A stretch of 43,545 nucleotides of DNA from Euprymna scolopes (taxonomy: Eukaryota; Mollusca; Cephalopoda; Sepiida; Sepiolidae), in assembly GCA_024364805.1 (NCBI GenBank), contig CM044518.1, positions 76,379,850 through 76,423,394 on the forward strand. Reading direction: 5' to 3'. Shown piece after piece: positions 42,431 through 43,545 of the stretch. The notes beneath the pieces were generated by a model that saw nothing but the letters and a program-made list of their open reading frames with translations, was not told the DNA's origin and did no database searches. The stretch's first letter is position 1. Each line of letters opens with the position of its first letter. The translations under genes were made by a program, and so were the position numbers.

Positions 42431-43076
42431 ATACCTGATTCAGTGTCACACACTGGCCTGAAATCCACGGGGTGTGGATGTGGTAGGCCTGACCGAGATT
42501 GCCGGTGAGGAGTTCCGTTGAGGTATGTCCGTCTTTCGTCGCGCCTCCCACGTCCAGGGTTAAAAGTTAACTTTAATGCCCTATAGAAAGAAGGATGGGT
42601 GTAGATCGGGATTCTTCTCTCACATTTGTAAAAAAGTTTGTTAAGCGAAGGATGTTCCGTGTCCACCAGATGCTGGCCTGGAATTGAATCCTTTGCGGTT
42701 TCTAACATAGCCTTACATAGGCTTCGGTCCTAGAGTCCTTGTTGACTCAAATGAATGTGGTCAACATGGGAAGGTCTTTAAATTTGGTGGGGTCGGTGAC
42801 GTTGTCGCCACCTTTAAATTTGGTGGGGTCGGTGACGTTGTCGCCACCTTCAATTGGTTGTAGCAGACCTTCTGCTGGCCTTTGAGCTCTGGTGTTGTCT
42901 TACATATCCTTCCACCTGGAAGGAAGGGAAGTCTTTTGTTCGCTCCGTGCGGATTGGTGGGGTGGGTCTTCCTTGGTTGGATGGAGAGTGAGGACAGGAG
43001 GAGTAGGGGACAGGGGGTCGGGTGTTGGGGTTCTGGTGACGGGGTTGGTGTTTTTTTAGGTCGTTGATCGACCTTT
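42431..43076. other. Transition between Tx1 copy B and the gag remnant
   Basis: A minus-strand frame at 42427-42708 (93 codons, Arg/Pro-rich) directly precedes the endonuclease start and might be the end of a Tx1 ORF1, but it has no CCHC motif I can see. 42761-43076 is Pro/Thr-rich on the minus strand and may belong to the gag remnant to its right. Confidence 0.4.
42777..42848. repeat. 36-bp perfect tandem duplication
   Basis: Units 42777-42812 and 42813-42848 are identical, each starting TTTAAATTTGGTGGGG and ending GTTGTCGCCACC. Perfect identity suggests a recent slip or duplication. The unit length is a multiple of three. Confidence 0.95.
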
Positions 43077-43545
43077 CTAGTGATGGGTTTCGTTGTAGTG
43101 TTCTTGTGGGTACAAGGGATGGTTTCCCTGGCTGTTTTGGGCGTGTGGGATTTGGGGAGTTCGAACATCGAGCGGGGCAGTTAATAAATATTCCGTAATT
43201 TCAAACACATGAGACATAATATTATTCAAGGAAGGGAATATTTCACCACTTCTACTAATCAATTCTCTTCTTATAACATTAGGACATTTAGCAAATAATA
43301 TGTGGGCTACCCACGCCTCTGAGGCTCCACCCTCAGCAAAAAAATCAGTTCCATAGGACTTGTCAAGTTCGGTAAAATCTCTCTTAATCTTTTTGAGAAA
43401 CGACTTCAAACTTTTAAAACCCGTTATAACCGACGGAGGAGGAATAATTTCCTCAGAAACACGGTTTTTAATCTAATCAGGGTTCAAATATTTGTTCCTT
43501 AACATTTTCAGGGCTACATCATAATTATCTGATGTTACATCTAGA
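43077..43545 (-). mobile_element. BEL/Pao-like LTR retrotransposon gag remnant, broken fossil, cut by window edge
   Basis: The minus strand carries a gag segment resembling the DUF1759 domain of BEL/Pao elements: DNYDVALKMLRNKY, FKSLKSFLKKIKRDFTELDK, EAWVAHILFAKCPNVIRREL, NNIMSHVFEITEYL. In intact relatives this part packs into the capsid-forming region upstream of protease and RT. Here only part of gag is visible, it is broken, and the LTRs and pol lie outside or are lost. Family assignment is from motif resemblance without a search; age cannot be estimated from one fragment. Confidence 0.6.

Noticed and set aside
1-43545. A new multi-gene biological system
   Set aside because: All protein-like signals belong to known mobile-element families and are broken; I see no set of intact unknown genes.

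Overview
The window looks like intergenic, repeat-built DNA from an animal, most likely a cephalopod mollusc of octopus type. Evidence for this is the very AT-rich background, the heavy load of (TA)n, (CA)n, ACAT/ATAC and (ATT)n microsatellites, and the mix of jockey/CR1-group, Tx1-type and restriction-endonuclease-type LINEs, a hAT transposon, a BEL/Pao-like gag remnant and many short Helitron-like units. The species call rests on general resemblance only. I found no host protein-coding gene, rRNA, functional tRNA or CRISPR array. Every protein-like signal I recognise belongs to a mobile element, and all of these are broken or truncated.

Layout. 1-4 kb: minus-strand LINE debris, namely a very old jockey/CR1-group fragment (about 1.29-2.37 kb) and two pieces of a restriction-endonuclease-type LINE (about 2.40-2.65 and 3.09-3.82 kb), the larger with an (ATT)n 3' tail. 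4-11 kb: AT-rich, nearly featureless DNA with microsatellites, a GC-richer island holding CCAAT boxes and a DR4 nuclear-receptor-like motif (about 9.2 kb), and a small terminal-inverted-repeat element (9.705-9.865 kb). 11.4-12.2 kb: remnant of a hAT transposase. 14.3-17.2 kb: ~160-bp tandem repeats, fragments of a dispersed non-autonomous family and a tRNA-Leu-like sequence. 18.1-20.2 kb: second jockey/CR1-group LINE copy, running into an assembly gap of 396 N. 20.8-22.9 kb: a non-autonomous Helitron-like element with duplicated modules, a tRNA-like segment and a canonical hairpin-CTAG-T 3' end. 23.7-26.2 kb: microsatellite-dominated DNA with a ~145-bp three-copy minisatellite.

26.5-32.2 kb is the most structured part. 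It is a cluster of non-autonomous Helitron-like units, including a head-to-tail minus-strand array of ~420-bp units with regular A|TC...CTAG|T-type junctions. Next to it is a large inverted repeat of two related units; one arm carries a 270-bp insertion with an 11-bp target-site duplication, and the other arm shows the empty site. 32.8-36.7 kb: a plus-strand LINE scrap, then a pair of ~235-bp direct repeats (TG...CA, LTR-like) enclosing a ~180-bp satellite array that is split by the best-preserved LINE copy. 36.7-42.4 kb: two minus-strand Tx1-clade LINE copies, one 5'-truncated and one with endonuclease, reverse transcriptase and C-terminal parts, in noticeably more GC-rich DNA. The window ends in a broken BEL/Pao-like gag remnant.

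The elements do not work together as a pathway. The biology here is the order of nesting: satellite, then LINE insertion; Helitron unit, then short insertion. I found no convincing new molecular system. The Helitron concatemer and the split satellite inside a terminal-repeat element are the parts most worth checking.
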